Of a stretch of 64,000 nucleotides of DNA, positions 29,780 to 38,624 are shown piece by piece; positions within the stretch are counted from its first letter, which is position 1; each line of letters opens with the position of its first letter. Under the pieces are notes generated by a model. The model saw only the letters and a list, made by a program, of their open reading frames with translations. It ran no database searches and was not told the origin of the DNA. The translations under genes and the position numbers were made by a program. This DNA comes from Candidatus Pantoea bituminis (lineage in GTDB: Bacteria > Pseudomonadota > Gammaproteobacteria > Enterobacterales > Enterobacteriaceae): NCBI RefSeq assembly GCF_018842675.1, contig NZ_JAGTWO010000004.1:2232001-2296000 (forward strand). Reading direction: 5' to 3'.

Positions 29780-30700
29780 ATGGTTCCCCGTCAAATTCGT
29801 CTCATCTCCCCTTCCGGTTATTGTCACAACCAGCTTGCCGCATTACGCGGTGTCGAACGTTTGCGTGATGCCGGGCATCAGGTAGAAAATGACGCCGTGA
29901 TTACGCGTCGGTTCCAGCGTTTTGCCGGCAACGATGAGCAGCGACTGGCCGATATTAATCAGCTAGCGCAGCTGCAAACACTGCCGGATATCGTACTGGC
30001 GGTGCGCGGCGGTTATGGTGCCAGCCGCTTGCTGGAGTCGATCGATTACATTGGTTTGCAGCGTCGTTTACTCAATCAACCGCTGGCGTTGTGTGGTCAC
30101 AGCGATTTCACCGCCATTCAGTTAGCGTTGTTAGCGCAAGTGGGGTTAATTACGTTTAGCGCCCCAATGTTAGCGGGAAACTTTGGCGCAGAGGTTTTAT
30201 CTGAATTTACGCTGCGTCACTTTTGGCAGGCGGTCTCATCACCTACAGTCAATGTGGCGTGGCAAAGCGATACGCCGGACAGCGGCGAGTGGCAAGGCAC
30301 GCTGTGGGGTGGGAATCTGGCGATGATCTGCTCGCTGATTGGCACGCCGTGGATGCCGCAAATCGAAAACGGCATTCTGGTGATTGAAGATGTCAATGAG
30401 CACCCTTTTCGTATCGAACGTATGCTCATTCAGCTTCAACAATGCGGCATTTTGGGACGCCAGCAGGCGATTGTGACGGGTAGCTTTACCAGCACCGCGC
30501 TGTCTGATTATGACAACGGCTTTGATTTTTCTACCGTCTGGCAACGCGTCCGTGATACAAGCGGACTGCCCGTTATCAGCGATCTTGCCTTTGGCCACGC
30601 GGCCGACACCGTAACGTTGCCGTTGGGTGCCAGCGCTCGCTTGCAGGTGATGCAAGGTCAGGCGCAGCTGCAAGCGACTGGACAGCCTGTTTTGCGCTAA
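29780..30700 (+). CDS. ldcA: Murein tetrapeptide carboxypeptidase (LD-carboxypeptidase A)
   Basis: A 306-residue cytosolic serine peptidase (family S66) that removes the terminal D-Ala from recycled tetrapeptides. Seen: SPSGYCHNQ at the start, VLAVRGGYGASRLL, the nucleophile Ser in GHSDFTAIQ near residue 110, LWGGNLAMICSLIGTPW, the Glu in IEDVNEHPFRIERML and the His in FGHAADTVTLPLG. It is divergent from emtA, and both belong to peptidoglycan turnover. Confidence 0.94.
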   Translation: MVPRQIRLISPSGYCHNQLAALRGVERLRDAGHQVENDAVITRRFQRFAGNDEQRLADINQLAQLQTLPDIVLAVRGGYGASRLLESIDYIGLQRRLLNQPLALCGHSDFTAIQLALLAQVGLITFSAPMLAGNFGAEVLSEFTLRHFWQAVSSPTVNVAWQSDTPDSGEWQGTLWGGNLAMICSLIGTPWMPQIENGILVIEDVNEHPFRIERMLIQLQQCGILGRQQAIVTGSFTSTALSDYDNGFDFSTVWQRVRDTSGLPVISDLAFGHAADTVTLPLGASARLQVMQGQAQLQATGQPVLR

Positions 30701-30725
30701 ATTTTTGTAGTTTGGGAGATCGACA

Positions 30726-31387
30726 TTGAAGCCGCTGTATGACGATTTGTGGATCTCAACCCCGGAATTTCCGGTGGAAGATGCCGTTAATGATTTAATG
30801 ATGCACGGGTTTATGTTGCGTCATCCACGCGGCAACCTGTTGATTGGTCGTGTAGAAAACCCCTCGACCATGAAGTGTTAGCCGATGCCGGCGGCGTGAT
30901 CCGTCACTACCTAACGCACTGGCATGAATCTGCACCCGGTGCGGCAATAATTCAGCAACGCTTTAATAGCGCGCTCTATTGCCATAATCGTTCGCTCGGG
31001 CCTATCAGCCGTTTTGTTGAGCCTGACGACACCTTCAGCCAGCAGGAAACCCACTTTGGTGATTTTCATCTGCTGCCCACGCCAGGCCATACACCCGGCA
31101 GCTGTAGCTTTCTCTATCACTCGCCGCTGGGCCTGACTTATCTTTTTGTCGGCGATACCATTACACGGTCGCACGAGCGCTGGATCAGCGTATTGGTGCC
31201 GGATAGCAATCCTGCTGAGTTGAAAAAGTCGCTGGAGTTTTTCCGCACGCTACGGCCTGATGTGGTGCTGATGAGCACCACGCGCGGGCATCTTTCGTGG
31301 AAAAAGGTGACGTTACAAAGTTGGTTAGCGGCGATAGATGAAGCGGAGCAACAGCCGCTGGATTTGCGCCAGCAGCCGCTGTTTTGA
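30726..31387 (+). pseudogene. MBL-fold metallohydrolase-like protein, frameshifted
   Basis: Joined over one frame change this is about 220 residues. The start TTG 30726 (LKPLYDDLWISTPEFP) has GGGAG 7 nt upstream. At the C4 run 30860-30863 the frame breaks; one more C gives ENPLDHEVLADAGGV and continues. The beta-lactamase fold is suggested by LLIGR, THWHESAPG, LLPTPGHTPGSCSF and FVGDTIT. The usual HxHxDH motif is reduced to HWHES, so metal binding and activity are doubtful or altered. It follows ldcA by 25 nt and may be co-transcribed. Confidence 0.7.
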
Positions 31388-31801
31388 TTACAGGGCTTTA
31401 CTTAAATAGTGGCGCTGATGATGGCGCGGATAGTGATCAAGGCTAAACCGCAGCGTATAACCTAACTTTTCGTAGAAAGGGCGCGCCTGAAAGCTCACGG
31501 TATCAACTTGTGCATACAAGCAACCGCGGCGGCGCGCTTCCTCCTCTGCGGCTTGCATCAACTGGCTGCCCACGCCCTGCCCGCGCATCGCCTCACTCAC
31601 CCATAACATATCAATGCGCAGCCAGTTACCGCTGGTTGAGCCGGTCAATCCGGCCAGTTTTTTGCCCTGCGCATTGCTGACAAACACGCCAATAGATTTG
31701 ACTTCATCGATATTAATAAATCGGCTATTAAACGCGTTTAAGCCTAAGCGGATCTCATCTAAATCGTGATGCGTAACCTTGTCAGTGATGTTCAGTTGCA
31801 T
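31388..31801 (-). CDS. GNAT-family N-acetyltransferase
   Basis: A 137-residue single-domain acetyltransferase using acetyl-CoA. The acetyl-CoA loop is clear: LWVSEAMRGQGVGSQLM near residue 75 (RxxGxG/A as RGQGVG), followed by AEEEARRRGCLYAQVDT and FYEKLGY near 120. The start ATG 31801 has AGGAGC upstream. The substrate cannot be predicted. Its stop abuts the metallohydrolase stop. Confidence 0.88.
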   Translation of the reverse strand: MQLNITDKVTHHDLDEIRLGLNAFNSRFINIDEVKSIGVFVSNAQGKKLAGLTGSTSGNWLRIDMLWVSEAMRGQGVGSQLMQAAEEEARRRGCLYAQVDTVSFQARPFYEKLGYTLRFSLDHYPRHHQRHYLSKAL

Positions 31802-31822
31802 GCGTGCTCCTGTCGCGACGGA

Positions 31823-32206
31823 TTAAGAGTTAGGATGTTGGCTGTCGTCGTAGCGCTCCAGGCTGATGATATCGACATCGCGCTTGTCAGTACGGCTACA
31901 GGGCAGCAGTTTATCGCTGTCGCGATAGACGAAAAACATCTGATCGCTGCTTTTATTAACAATCAGCTGATCGCCATTACGAAAGCGGGTAATCGCCACT
32001 TTATCGCCATCTTGCAGGCGTGTGCGTTGTTGGCCCGCAGCGACCTGAAAATGGCCTTTCGGCCACATCACGGTGCTAAGCCCATATTCGGCGCGGGAAA
32101 CGGTCATAGTGGGGCGACCTGGACAGTTGATTTGGAACTCACTTTCACTCCAGGCCGGGGCAATGTGGCAGGCCAAAAGTGTTGCGGCAATAATTGCAGC
32201 CTTCAT
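31823..32206 (-). CDS. Exported protein of unknown function
   Basis: A 127-residue protein with a clear signal peptide (hydrophobic residues 3-17, cleavage after AWS) and a small, mostly beta periplasmic domain with two Cys (INCPGRP and LLPCSRTD) that could form a disulfide. It lies 21 nt upstream of the GNAT gene on the same strand. I do not recognise the family. Confidence 0.7.
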   Translation of the reverse strand: MKAAIIAATLLACHIAPAWSESEFQINCPGRPTMTVSRAEYGLSTVMWPKGHFQVAAGQQRTRLQDGDKVAITRFRNGDQLIVNKSSDQMFFVYRDSDKLLPCSRTDKRDVDIISLERYDDSQHPNS

Positions 32207-32283
32207 TGGGTCTCTCCGCTGAAGATTTATGATTTTGTTGGGATTTTTTAGCTTAACATAATCGAACAGAGAAGAAAGGCGAA

Positions 32284-32304
32284 CGGCCCGTAGGAAACGG
32301 GCCG
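32284..32304 (-). terminator. Hairpin after the YgdI/YgdR-like gene
   Basis: CGGCCCGT and ACGGGCCG arms with a 5-base loop; on the minus strand a pyrimidine-rich stretch (TTCGCCTTTCTT) follows. Confidence 0.55.
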
Positions 32305-32348
32305 AGATGTGCAGCTCACATCACTGCAGCGTCAAGCCGCATGGCTAA

Positions 32349-32573
32349 TTAATGATTAACAGTAGACATCTCTGTTAACTGGTCACGATTAATTTGCTGC
32401 TCATGACCGTAAATATCTTTGTAAGTAATCAGGCCGGTATCATCATCAACCTGCGGCTTGCCTTCCACCACGATGGTGCGACCATCATGCGTGTGCAAGA
32501 TATGATCATCTGCGCAACCTGCCAGCACTAACCCGCTGGTTAACACGCCAATCAGCATCAATGTCTTTTTCAT
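32349..32573 (-). CDS. YgdI/YgdR-family lipoprotein (DUF903)
   Basis: A 74-residue lipoprotein: signal peptide with lipobox LVLAGC, Cys at residue 20, followed by one small SH3-like DUF903 domain (IVVEGKPQVDDDTGLITYKD, then GHEQQINRDQ). Such proteins are abundant small outer-membrane lipoproteins of unknown function. The start ATG 32573 has AAGGAG upstream, and a hairpin follows. Confidence 0.85.
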   Translation of the reverse strand: MKKTLMLIGVLTSGLVLAGCADDHILHTHDGRTIVVEGKPQVDDDTGLITYKDIYGHEQQINRDQLTEMSTVNH

Positions 32574-32709
32574 CGGATTCTCCTTGGTTGAGAATCATCA
32601 GGTTTAGCACAGCAAGGTGGAATTGAGACCAGGAAAAGGTGGAATTGAAGCGTAAGGAAAGAAGCAGCAAAAGTCTGCACCGCGTCCTACGATGCAGACT
32701 TCTAAATAA

Positions 32710-32891
32710 TTATTCCGCTGCGACCTCTGCCGCAACTAACATCAGTGCTAATCCAGCATAATCATCATCATACGCCTGCATGACTTCACGAATTGCACCG
32801 GCACACGCATTGACTTGCTGCTTTTTTCAACGTCAAGCTTCTCAATCGCGTGCTGAATAATCATTAGACTGGCTTCTTCTTCTTTCATCAT
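32710..32891 (-). pseudogene. Small protein of unknown function, frameshifted
   Basis: A gene too short for most ORF finders. ATG 32891 (MMKEEEASLMIIQHAIEKLD) leads to an A6 run (T6 at 32822-32827 on the plus strand); with one more A it reads EKKQQVNACAGAIREVMQ and AYDDDYAGLALMLVAAEVAAE to a TAA at 32710-32712, about 60 residues, all helical and acidic. As written it ends early at 32750 or so. The coherent amphipathic sequence on both sides of the run argues for a real gene. I know no function. Confidence 0.55.
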
Positions 32892-33102
32892 TTATCCCTG
32901 GTTTTGCTTAACTGTCGCGCAAAGATGGCAAGAATACCGTTTAACTGTTACCAAAGTCACCCTTTTACATTCCTGTTGCTTACCTATTAAACAAATAGCA
33001 AATGGGAACCTGCTTTAAAACTGCTATGATCAAGCTATTAGTGACGCAACGCGATAAAATCAGCGCCACCGGATTCCCAGGGATTGAAGCAGGAACAGGA
33101 TC

Positions 33103-33432
33103 ATGTTGCGACTCGGCATTTTAACACTCTTTATTTTTCTCACCGGATGTTCATCTGGCCCACAAGGCGTTGATTGTCCGGGAGAAGTTTCAACTATCTA
33201 TGGTCGACCCATGGGACAAACAAATGCCCTTATTTTTGACCTGGTCAACGCTTTCACCGTGAGTAAAGACAACGTCACCGTGGAGAGTGGGACATTGAAA
33301 TCAGTGGATCGTTTCAAATATGTGCCCTCCGCCGTTACGCGTGAAGGTTATTACGCCCAAAGGCTTTCCAATAAACAGTTTCGTCTTATAAATCCTCATC
33401 AAGACACGCAGATTACCTGGACGTGCCCTTAA
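33103..33432 (+). CDS. Lipoprotein of unknown function
   Basis: A 109-residue protein with a lipoprotein signal (FIFLTGC, Cys at residue 16) and a small beta-rich domain (STIYGRPMGQTNALIFDL, then YYAQRLSNKQFRL) with two more Cys. ATG 33103 is preceded by CAGGA at the usual distance. It begins a rightward group of three genes of envelope or unknown type. The family is not recognised. Confidence 0.65.
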   Translation: MLRLGILTLFIFLTGCSSGPQGVDCPGEVSTIYGRPMGQTNALIFDLVNAFTVSKDNVTVESGTLKSVDRFKYVPSAVTREGYYAQRLSNKQFRLINPHQDTQITWTCP

Positions 33433-33496
33433 AGGGTGAATCCTGCCGCCAGATGGTTTATTGTCAGAAAACGTCAAGCGGCAGGTCATCCTTCTT

Positions 33497-34054
33497 ATGG
33501 AAAAGCGTCTGGATAACAACGGTTATATCGATTTCCCCTTCCCCACTACGCATAATGCCGATGGCTCCGTCAATCCGTGCGGAATTGATCTCACGCTAGA
33601 AACCGATCGCATTGAAGAGATTGCTGTTATTCGCCATTCCGCTAATCTGCGGCGTCTGCTGGAAGAGGTGAATTTGCAGGATGGCAAATTCATGACGCTA
33701 ACCTGCGACTGGCAGCAAAAAAGCGATGCAGTATACGGCTTCATCGATGTGGCTTTTCGCCCAGATTTACTGCGGCACACGCATGAAGAAGCGCTTCAGC
33801 TTGAACACGCCTTTTACAGCTATCTGACAGAACAAGAAACGCAGCACGCTATGGCTGCCGGTTCGCTGGTGAATTATGCGCGATCGGTGCTGGACTGGTG
33901 CTGGTCACCACTGCGTCAACGTCAGCGCGACTACGAAAAAATCACCATCCAGTTTTATTGCCAACAAGCGGAAGATGCAGAATGGTGCTTTGATCATTTA
34001 CGTCATTTTCTGGTGAGCTGGTATCCCGCGTCTGCACCCTTGATTTCGCCCTAA
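33497..34054 (+). CDS. Soluble protein of unknown function
   Basis: A 185-residue protein from ATG 33497 (MEKRLDNNGYIDFPFP); an in-frame TTG at 33461 would add 12 residues, and neither has a strong ribosome site. No signal peptide or membrane span. It is acidic, with Trp/Cys-rich motifs in the second half (SVLDWCWSPLRQRQRD, then AEWCFDHLRHFL). It ends 18 nt before the Ppx/GppA-like gene and may be translated with it. I do not recognise it. Confidence 0.65.
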   Translation: MEKRLDNNGYIDFPFPTTHNADGSVNPCGIDLTLETDRIEEIAVIRHSANLRRLLEEVNLQDGKFMTLTCDWQQKSDAVYGFIDVAFRPDLLRHTHEEALQLEHAFYSYLTEQETQHAMAAGSLVNYARSVLDWCWSPLRQRQRDYEKITIQFYCQQAEDAEWCFDHLRHFLVSWYPASAPLISP

Positions 34055-34071
34055 ATAACCCAGGAATCGAT

Positions 34072-35085
34072 ATGCGACTGTTTGCGCGCCCTGCTTTACC
34101 GCTGTTTTTTGCCTCACTGTTTTTTGCTTTTTCTACGCAGGCGGCCAACTGCCTGCAAACGCGTGCCGGCATTGATATGGGTTCCGGCACCACTAAAATT
34201 GCGGTTGCACAGGTCGATGTCTGTCACCATCGCATTGAAAAAGTGCTGTATGAAGATCAGCGGCCTGTGGGTTACAACGATGCCTTGTCACATGCCAGCA
34301 ATAATCAGCTCGATGTAACCATTGAGCAGCAAGGTCTGGATGCGCTGATGCAATTAGTCAGCCACGCTCGCCGCTATCATCCTCAACGGATGACGGGCGT
34401 TGCCACGGCCGTGTTTCGCTCGGCAAATAATGGTCAGGCTGTGATTGACCGCTTTAACCGTCAGGCAGGCGTTCAGCTCAGCATCATTTCCCAACAGCAG
34501 GAAGCCGAACTGGGTTTTCTTTCCGCTAAAGCTGCGCTAGATGATCCGCAGGTTAAGGATCAGGATTTGCTGGTGTGGGATATTGGCGGCGGGTCAATGC
34601 AGATGACAGCGTATCGCCCAGAGCAAGGTCAACCGATTGCTGATGTTTATCAAGGCAAACTGGCTTCAGTCACGCTCAAAAACTTTATCCTGAGCGTGTT
34701 AAAAAATGCGCCTACGCAGGGATCGCCTAATCCAATTGGTTCCTGGCGCCAGTCGGTGCTGCGTTTCGTTGAATTTTACGCCAGTAACGATGTTTCGCCA
34801 CAGATCAAACAAGACGCTTCTACGCGTCGTGTGATTGGTATTGGTGGCGTGCATGGCTTTTCCATTAAAAACCAGCTGCCTGACAAACAGAATCGCTACA
34901 CCTTAGCGGCGTTGACAGCATTGTCGAAACAGCAAGTCTGGAAAGGCGACAGCGAACTAAACGGTGACTACCGTGCAACTGATGTCAGTAATTTATTGTT
35001 GGTAGAAGGTTATATGCAGGCCCTGAAGATTAATCAGGTGGAAGTGGTTAAGGCGAATTTAATTCAAGGTGTGCTGCTGCAGTAA
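34072..35085 (+). CDS. Ppx/GppA phosphatase-family protein with a signal peptide
   Basis: A 337-residue protein. Residues 1-24 are a classic Sec signal (LPLFFASLFFAFSTQA), so the mature protein should be periplasmic. The rest follows the exopolyphosphatase/GppA actin-like fold: phosphate-1 loop GIDMGSGTTKIAVAQVD near 33, VATAVFRSANNGQ near 106, QQQEAELGF, the DIGGGSMQM loop near 175, and RRVIGIGGVHGF near 260. Known Ppx/GppA enzymes are cytosolic hydrolases of polyphosphate or pppGpp; neither substrate is expected in the periplasm, so its job is unclear. It is about 170 residues shorter than Ppx (only domains I-II). A terminator follows. Confidence 0.8.
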   Translation: MRLFARPALPLFFASLFFAFSTQAANCLQTRAGIDMGSGTTKIAVAQVDVCHHRIEKVLYEDQRPVGYNDALSHASNNQLDVTIEQQGLDALMQLVSHARRYHPQRMTGVATAVFRSANNGQAVIDRFNRQAGVQLSIISQQQEAELGFLSAKAALDDPQVKDQDLLVWDIGGGSMQMTAYRPEQGQPIADVYQGKLASVTLKNFILSVLKNAPTQGSPNPIGSWRQSVLRFVEFYASNDVSPQIKQDASTRRVIGIGGVHGFSIKNQLPDKQNRYTLAALTALSKQQVWKGDSELNGDYRATDVSNLLLVEGYMQALKINQVEVVKANLIQGVLLQ

Positions 35086-35090
35086 AAAGA

Positions 35091-35115
35091 AAAACCGGTT
35101 GAATACCGGTTTTTT
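35091..35115. terminator. Bidirectional terminator
   Basis: AAAACCGGT and ACCGGTTTTTT arms with a 5-base loop, between the stops of the Ppx/GppA-like gene and the opposing DUF2767 gene. Confidence 0.8.
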
Positions 35116-35119
35116 AACC

Positions 35120-35326
35120 TCAGGGTTTTATCAAGCGAATCGCATGTTCAAGCATTTTCTGCTCATCGCGTTCACTGCGTGCGCGATGATGCCGGGTGCG
35201 TTTTAACAAGTCGAATATTTCGTCTCGTTTGGTGTCATGGCCTGCTTCTGCCAGCATAATCACAGCATCGCCAATCACCCGACAAACTTCATCATAATCG
35301 TCTTCATTCAGCACATCACGTTTCAT
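35120..35326 (-). CDS. FumD/YdhZ-like protein (DUF2767)
   Basis: A 68-residue helical protein. YDEVCRVIGDAVIMLAEAG aligns with LYREMCRVVGKVVLEMRDLG of E. coli FumD (YdhZ), and the C-terminal MLEHAIRLIKP with its end. FumD is described as a small fumarase D in E. coli; other DUF2767 members are uncharacterised, so I do not claim that activity. I chose ATG 35326 (GGAGG 5 nt upstream). Confidence 0.7.
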   Translation of the reverse strand: MKRDVLNEDDYDEVCRVIGDAVIMLAEAGHDTKRDEIFDLLKRTRHHRARSERDEQKMLEHAIRLIKP

Positions 35327-35510
35327 GGTTCCTCCGTTTTCGCTGTTGAAAAGAGCTGCTTCGAAAAGGTTAGACAGTAAACGCTTAGCCTGCAAAGTTA
35401 ACGCTGTTCACAGCCGGAAATGATTTTTAGTGATTCATTTACTTTCTTTCGCCGCAGAATCAGCCACGTTTGCTACGCTTTGAGGTGTAACTAAAACCAA
35501 GGAGATAAAG

Positions 35511-35759
35511 ATGTCAGGAAAAATTGAAGACGCAGTAAAAGAAGCAGCGGGTGCAGCGCAAGAACAGTGGGGTGAAGCGACCAATTCACCTAAGCATCAA
35601 GCTAAGGGTGCCGCACGTCGCTATTCAAACCAGGCTAGCTATGCTGCACGCGATGCGGCTGATTGCATCAAAGATCAGGTGCAGTCGAATCCGTTTGCTG
35701 GATTAGCTGTAGCCGCAGGCGTCGGTGTCTTCATCGGCTTCCTGCTGGGACGTAAATAA
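35511..35759 (+). CDS. CsbD/ElaB-YqjD-like small stress protein
   Basis: An 82-residue protein. The first third (SGKIEDAVKEAAGAAQEQWG) looks like a CsbD repeat; the last third (NPFAGLAVAAGVGVFIGFLL then GRK) is the C-terminal membrane anchor of the ElaB/YqjD family (DUF883), tail-anchored inner-membrane proteins that bind ribosomes in stationary phase. It thus mixes two known small-protein types. AAGGAG lies 8 nt before ATG 35511. Confidence 0.8.
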   Translation: MSGKIEDAVKEAAGAAQEQWGEATNSPKHQAKGAARRYSNQASYAARDAADCIKDQVQSNPFAGLAVAAGVGVFIGFLLGRK

Positions 35760-36006
35760 TCCCCTTCTATTAACGGAAGCCTGTGGCTTCCGTTATCTTA
35801 TTGCTTGTCTGTGTTTCCCATTCTGCTTACGCCTTTTTCCAAAATTGATTTCCATTCTGCTTTCACCCCCAGTAATAAAGCCTCTCCTTTCAGATAAAAC
35901 CCATGAAAAATAAACACATTTTACTGGATGGAATGGTTTCGTTGTCTATGCTTAAAACTTCGAAATTTTAGAAACACTTTCGTTAACTTTCCAAAAAGGT
36001 GGTCAC

Positions 36007-36177
36007 ATGAAGAAGGCTTCAGCATTACTGCTGGTTGTAGCAACGCTTACTGCTCTGGCAGGTTGTTCACATCGTAGCAGCGCGGTGAAAGAAGATGGAC
36101 GTCCACATGCGCCAAGTGGTCAGGCATCACCGGGTGGCACCCTGGGTTCGGGTCCGGTAGGACAGCCGCAGTCATAA
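36007..36177 (+). CDS. Small lipoprotein of unknown function
   Basis: A 56-residue protein with lipoprotein signal (TLTALAGC, Cys at residue 20) and a short Gly/Pro/Ser-rich tail ending GPVGQPQS. ATG 36007 is preceded by AAAGGTGG. A terminator follows within 3 nt, supporting a real short transcript. Function unknown. Confidence 0.7.
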   Translation: MKKASALLLVVATLTALAGCSHRSSAVKEDGRPHAPSGQASPGGTLGSGPVGQPQS

Positions 36178-36180
36178 TAA

Positions 36181-36208
36181 AAAAACCGGCCTGGGCGCCG
36201 GTTTTTTT
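36181..36208 (+). terminator. Terminator after the small lipoprotein gene
   Basis: ACCGGC and GCCGGT arms (loop CTGGGC) flanked by A5 and T7; it may serve the opposing 55-residue gene as well. Confidence 0.8.
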
Positions 36209-36222
36209 ATCGTACCCAAGCG

Positions 36223-36390
36223 CTAGCGGCTAATAATGAATGCGCCGACGACTAATATCGCAAACATAACGCCGAAGGTAATGTAGCCGTGCTTTGCTGT
36301 CCGTGACATACCCACGAACACCGAGACCACCAGAAATAACAGCGTCAACGCCCCCGCCATTACCCAAAAAAGATATTGCTGATTCGCCAT
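36223..36390 (-). CDS. Small two-span membrane protein of unknown function
   Basis: A 55-residue protein from ATG 36390 (MANQQYLFWVMAGALTLL), with GGAGAG upstream. Two hydrophobic segments (residues 6-25 and 36-53) with a short basic loop (SRTAKHGY). An upstream extension in the same frame exists but covers the region before the ribosome site and is unlikely. No family recognised. Confidence 0.6.
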   Translation of the reverse strand: MANQQYLFWVMAGALTLLFLVVSVFVGMSRTAKHGYITFGVMFAILVVGAFIISR

Positions 36391-36504
36391 GGTTAATTCT
36401 CTCCACACCGGCCTAGTAGCTTTGGTGGCAGATTGTATAACATTATCAACGCGCTTGATAATGGCGGCACTGGAACCAAAAATAGAGGCCAAGAAAATAA
36501 TCAT

Positions 36505-36544
36505 AAAAAAACCCCGCGATCGCATTAGCCATCGCGGGGTTTTT
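36505..36544 (-). terminator. Terminator of icd
   Basis: A 10-bp stem ACCCCGCGAT/ATCGCGGGGT directly after the icd stop, followed on the minus strand by T6. Confidence 0.88.
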
Positions 36545-36557
36545 GGGACGACAGCAA

Positions 36558-37808
36558 TTACATGTTTTCGATAATTGCGTCACCAAACTCTGAACATTTC
36601 AGCAGTTTGGCACCGTCCATCAGACGTTCGAAATCGTAAGTCACGGTTTTGTTAGCGATAGCGCCTTCAACACCTTTTACGATCAAGTCAGCTGCTTCGA
36701 ACCACTCCATGTGGCGCAGCATCATTTCTGCGGACAGGATAACTGAACCAGGGTTCACTTTGTCCTGACCTGCATACTTCGGCGCAGTACCGTGAGTCGC
36801 TTCAAACAGCGCACATTCGTCACCGATGTTCGCACCCGGCGCAATACCAATACCGCCAACCTGCGCCGCCAGGGCATCAGAGATGTAATCACCGTTCAGG
36901 TTCATACAGGCGATAACGTCATATTCCGCTGGACGCAGCAGGATCTGCTGCAGGAACGCATCGGCGATCACATCTTTAACGATGATCTCTTTGCCGGTGT
37001 TCGGGTTTTTGAACTTCATCCACGGACCGCCATCGATCAGTTCGCCGCCGAACTCTTCTTTCACTAACTGGTAACCCCAGTCTTTGAAAGAACCTTCGGT
37101 GAACTTCATGATGTTGCCTTTGTGAACCAGCGTCAGTGAATCACGATCGTTGGTGATGGTGTATTCAACCGCTGCACGAACCAGACGTTTGGTGCCTGCT
37201 TCTGAACACGGTTTAACGCCAATACCGCACTGCTCTGGGAAGCGAATTTTCTTCACGCCCATCTCTTCACGCAGGAATTTGATCACTTTATCTGCTTCCG
37301 CAGAACCCGCTTTCCATTCGATACCGGCATAGATATCTTCTGAGTTTTCGCGGAAGATCACCATGTCGGTCTCTTCTGGACGTTTAACCGGGCTTGGCGT
37401 GCCTTTGTAGTAACGCACTGGACGCAGACACACGTACAGGTCGAGTTCCTGGCGCAGGGCAACGTTCAGAGAACGAATACCGCCACCGACTGGGGTGGTC
37501 AGCGGGCCTTTGATGGCAACGCGATATTCTTTGATTAAGTCGAGGGTTTCTTGCGGCAGCCAAACGTCCTGGCCATAAAGCTCAACGGATTTCTCACCGG
37601 TGTAAATTTCCATCCAGGAAATTTTTCGCTCGCCGTTGTAGGCTTTTTTCACAGCGGCATCAACCACTTTCAGCATGACAGGTGATACGTCAACGCCGAT
37701 ACCATCACCTTCGATATAAGGAATCACTGGGTTATTTGGGACAACCAGTTTTCCCTGATCCAGGGTGATTTTTTGACCTTCCGCCGGAACAACTACTTTG
37801 CTTTCCAT
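36558..37808 (-). CDS. icd: Isocitrate dehydrogenase (NADP+)
   Basis: A 416-residue TCA-cycle enzyme converting isocitrate to 2-oxoglutarate with NADP+, the same length as E. coli Icd. Seen: [12 protein letters not shown] near the N-terminus, [20 protein letters not shown] with the Ser phosphorylated by Ace[22 protein letters not shown], and [19 protein letters not shown] for NADP binding. The start ATG 37808 has GGAGAGG upstream. It is divergent from rluE, as in E. coli. The 3' end of icd is the e14 prophage site in E. coli; no prophage is present here. Confidence 0.97.
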   Translation of the reverse strand: MESKVVVPAEGQKITLDQGKLVVPNNPVIPYIEGDGIGVDVSPVMLKVVDAAVKKAYNGERKISWMEIYTGEKSVELYGQDVWLPQETLDLIKEYRVAIKGPLTTPVGGGIRSLNVALRQELDLYVCLRPVRYYKGTPSPVKRPEETDMVIFRENSEDIYAGIEWKAGSAEADKVIKFLREEMGVKKIRFPEQCGIGVKPCSEAGTKRLVRAAVEYTITNDRDSLTLVHKGNIMKFTEGSFKDWGYQLVKEEFGGELIDGGPWMKFKNPNTGKEIIVKDVIADAFLQQILLRPAEYDVIACMNLNGDYISDALAAQVGGIGIAPGANIGDECALFEATHGTAPKYAGQDKVNPGSVILSAEMMLRHMEWFEAADLIVKGVEGAIANKTVTYDFERLMDGAKLLKCSEFGDAIIENM

Positions 37809-37909
37809 CAACCTCTCCTTCGAGCGATTTTTTGTTAATGATTTGTAAGATGCGGATCAATACTACTTGAATATTTCCGCTACGCCAATCACCGCAATTT
37901 CGCGTTATA

Positions 37910-38577
37910 ATGCGCCGATTGTTTCTGACTGCAAAGCCTATGCGAAAAACTTCTCAACGAATTCACCAGGATAAACGATTCAGCCGCCCAGCACGTCCGG
38001 TACGGCGATCGCCCACGCGCCCAGATGCACCGCGGCGCGTCATACTCTTTAACAAACCTTTTGACGTGTTACCGCAATTTACTGACGAAGCGGGACGGCG
38101 CACGCTGAAAGATTACGTAAGCGTTAGCGATGTTTACGCCGCAGGTCGGCTGGACCGCGACAGTGAAGGTTTGATGGTGCTCACCAACAATGGCGCCTTG
38201 CAGGCCGCGCTTACGCAGCCTGGCAAGCGCACCGGCAAGCTCTATTTTGTGCAGGTTGAAGGCGAGCCGCAAGAGAGCGATCTGCAACCGCTACGCGATG
38301 GCGTTAATCTGAAAGATGGCCTGACGCTGCCCGCAGGTATAGAAAAAGTCGCCGAACCAACGTGGTTATGGCCGCGTCAACCCCTATTCGTGAACGCAAA
38401 AACATCCCCACGCAGTGGCTTAAAATTACCCTGTATGAAGGGCGTAATCGCCAGGTTCGCCGCATGACAGCACATATCGGTTTCCCTACACTGCGCCTGA
38501 TTCGCTATGCGATGGGGAATTTTACGTTGGATGATTTGCCTTCTGGCGAATGGTGCGATGTCACTGAAACGCCCTAA
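37910..38577 (+). pseudogene. rluE: 23S rRNA pseudouridine(2457) synthase RluE, frameshifted
   Basis: Two frames join to about 221 residues matching RluE over the full length: [19 protein letters not shown], the catalytic Asp in [32 protein letters not shown], and then [20 protein letters not shown]. The C4 run at 38381-38384 breaks the frame; one more C gives [18 protein letters not shown], which agrees with NPPIRERKSIPTSWLK in E. coli. A housekeeping gene broken by one base in a C run is a likely sequencing indel. It is divergent from icd and upstream of nudJ. Confidence 0.9.
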
Positions 38578-38624
38578 ATGCCCTGCCGTTTTGATAACGT
38601 CAGGTTAACAATTGCGGAGATTCA

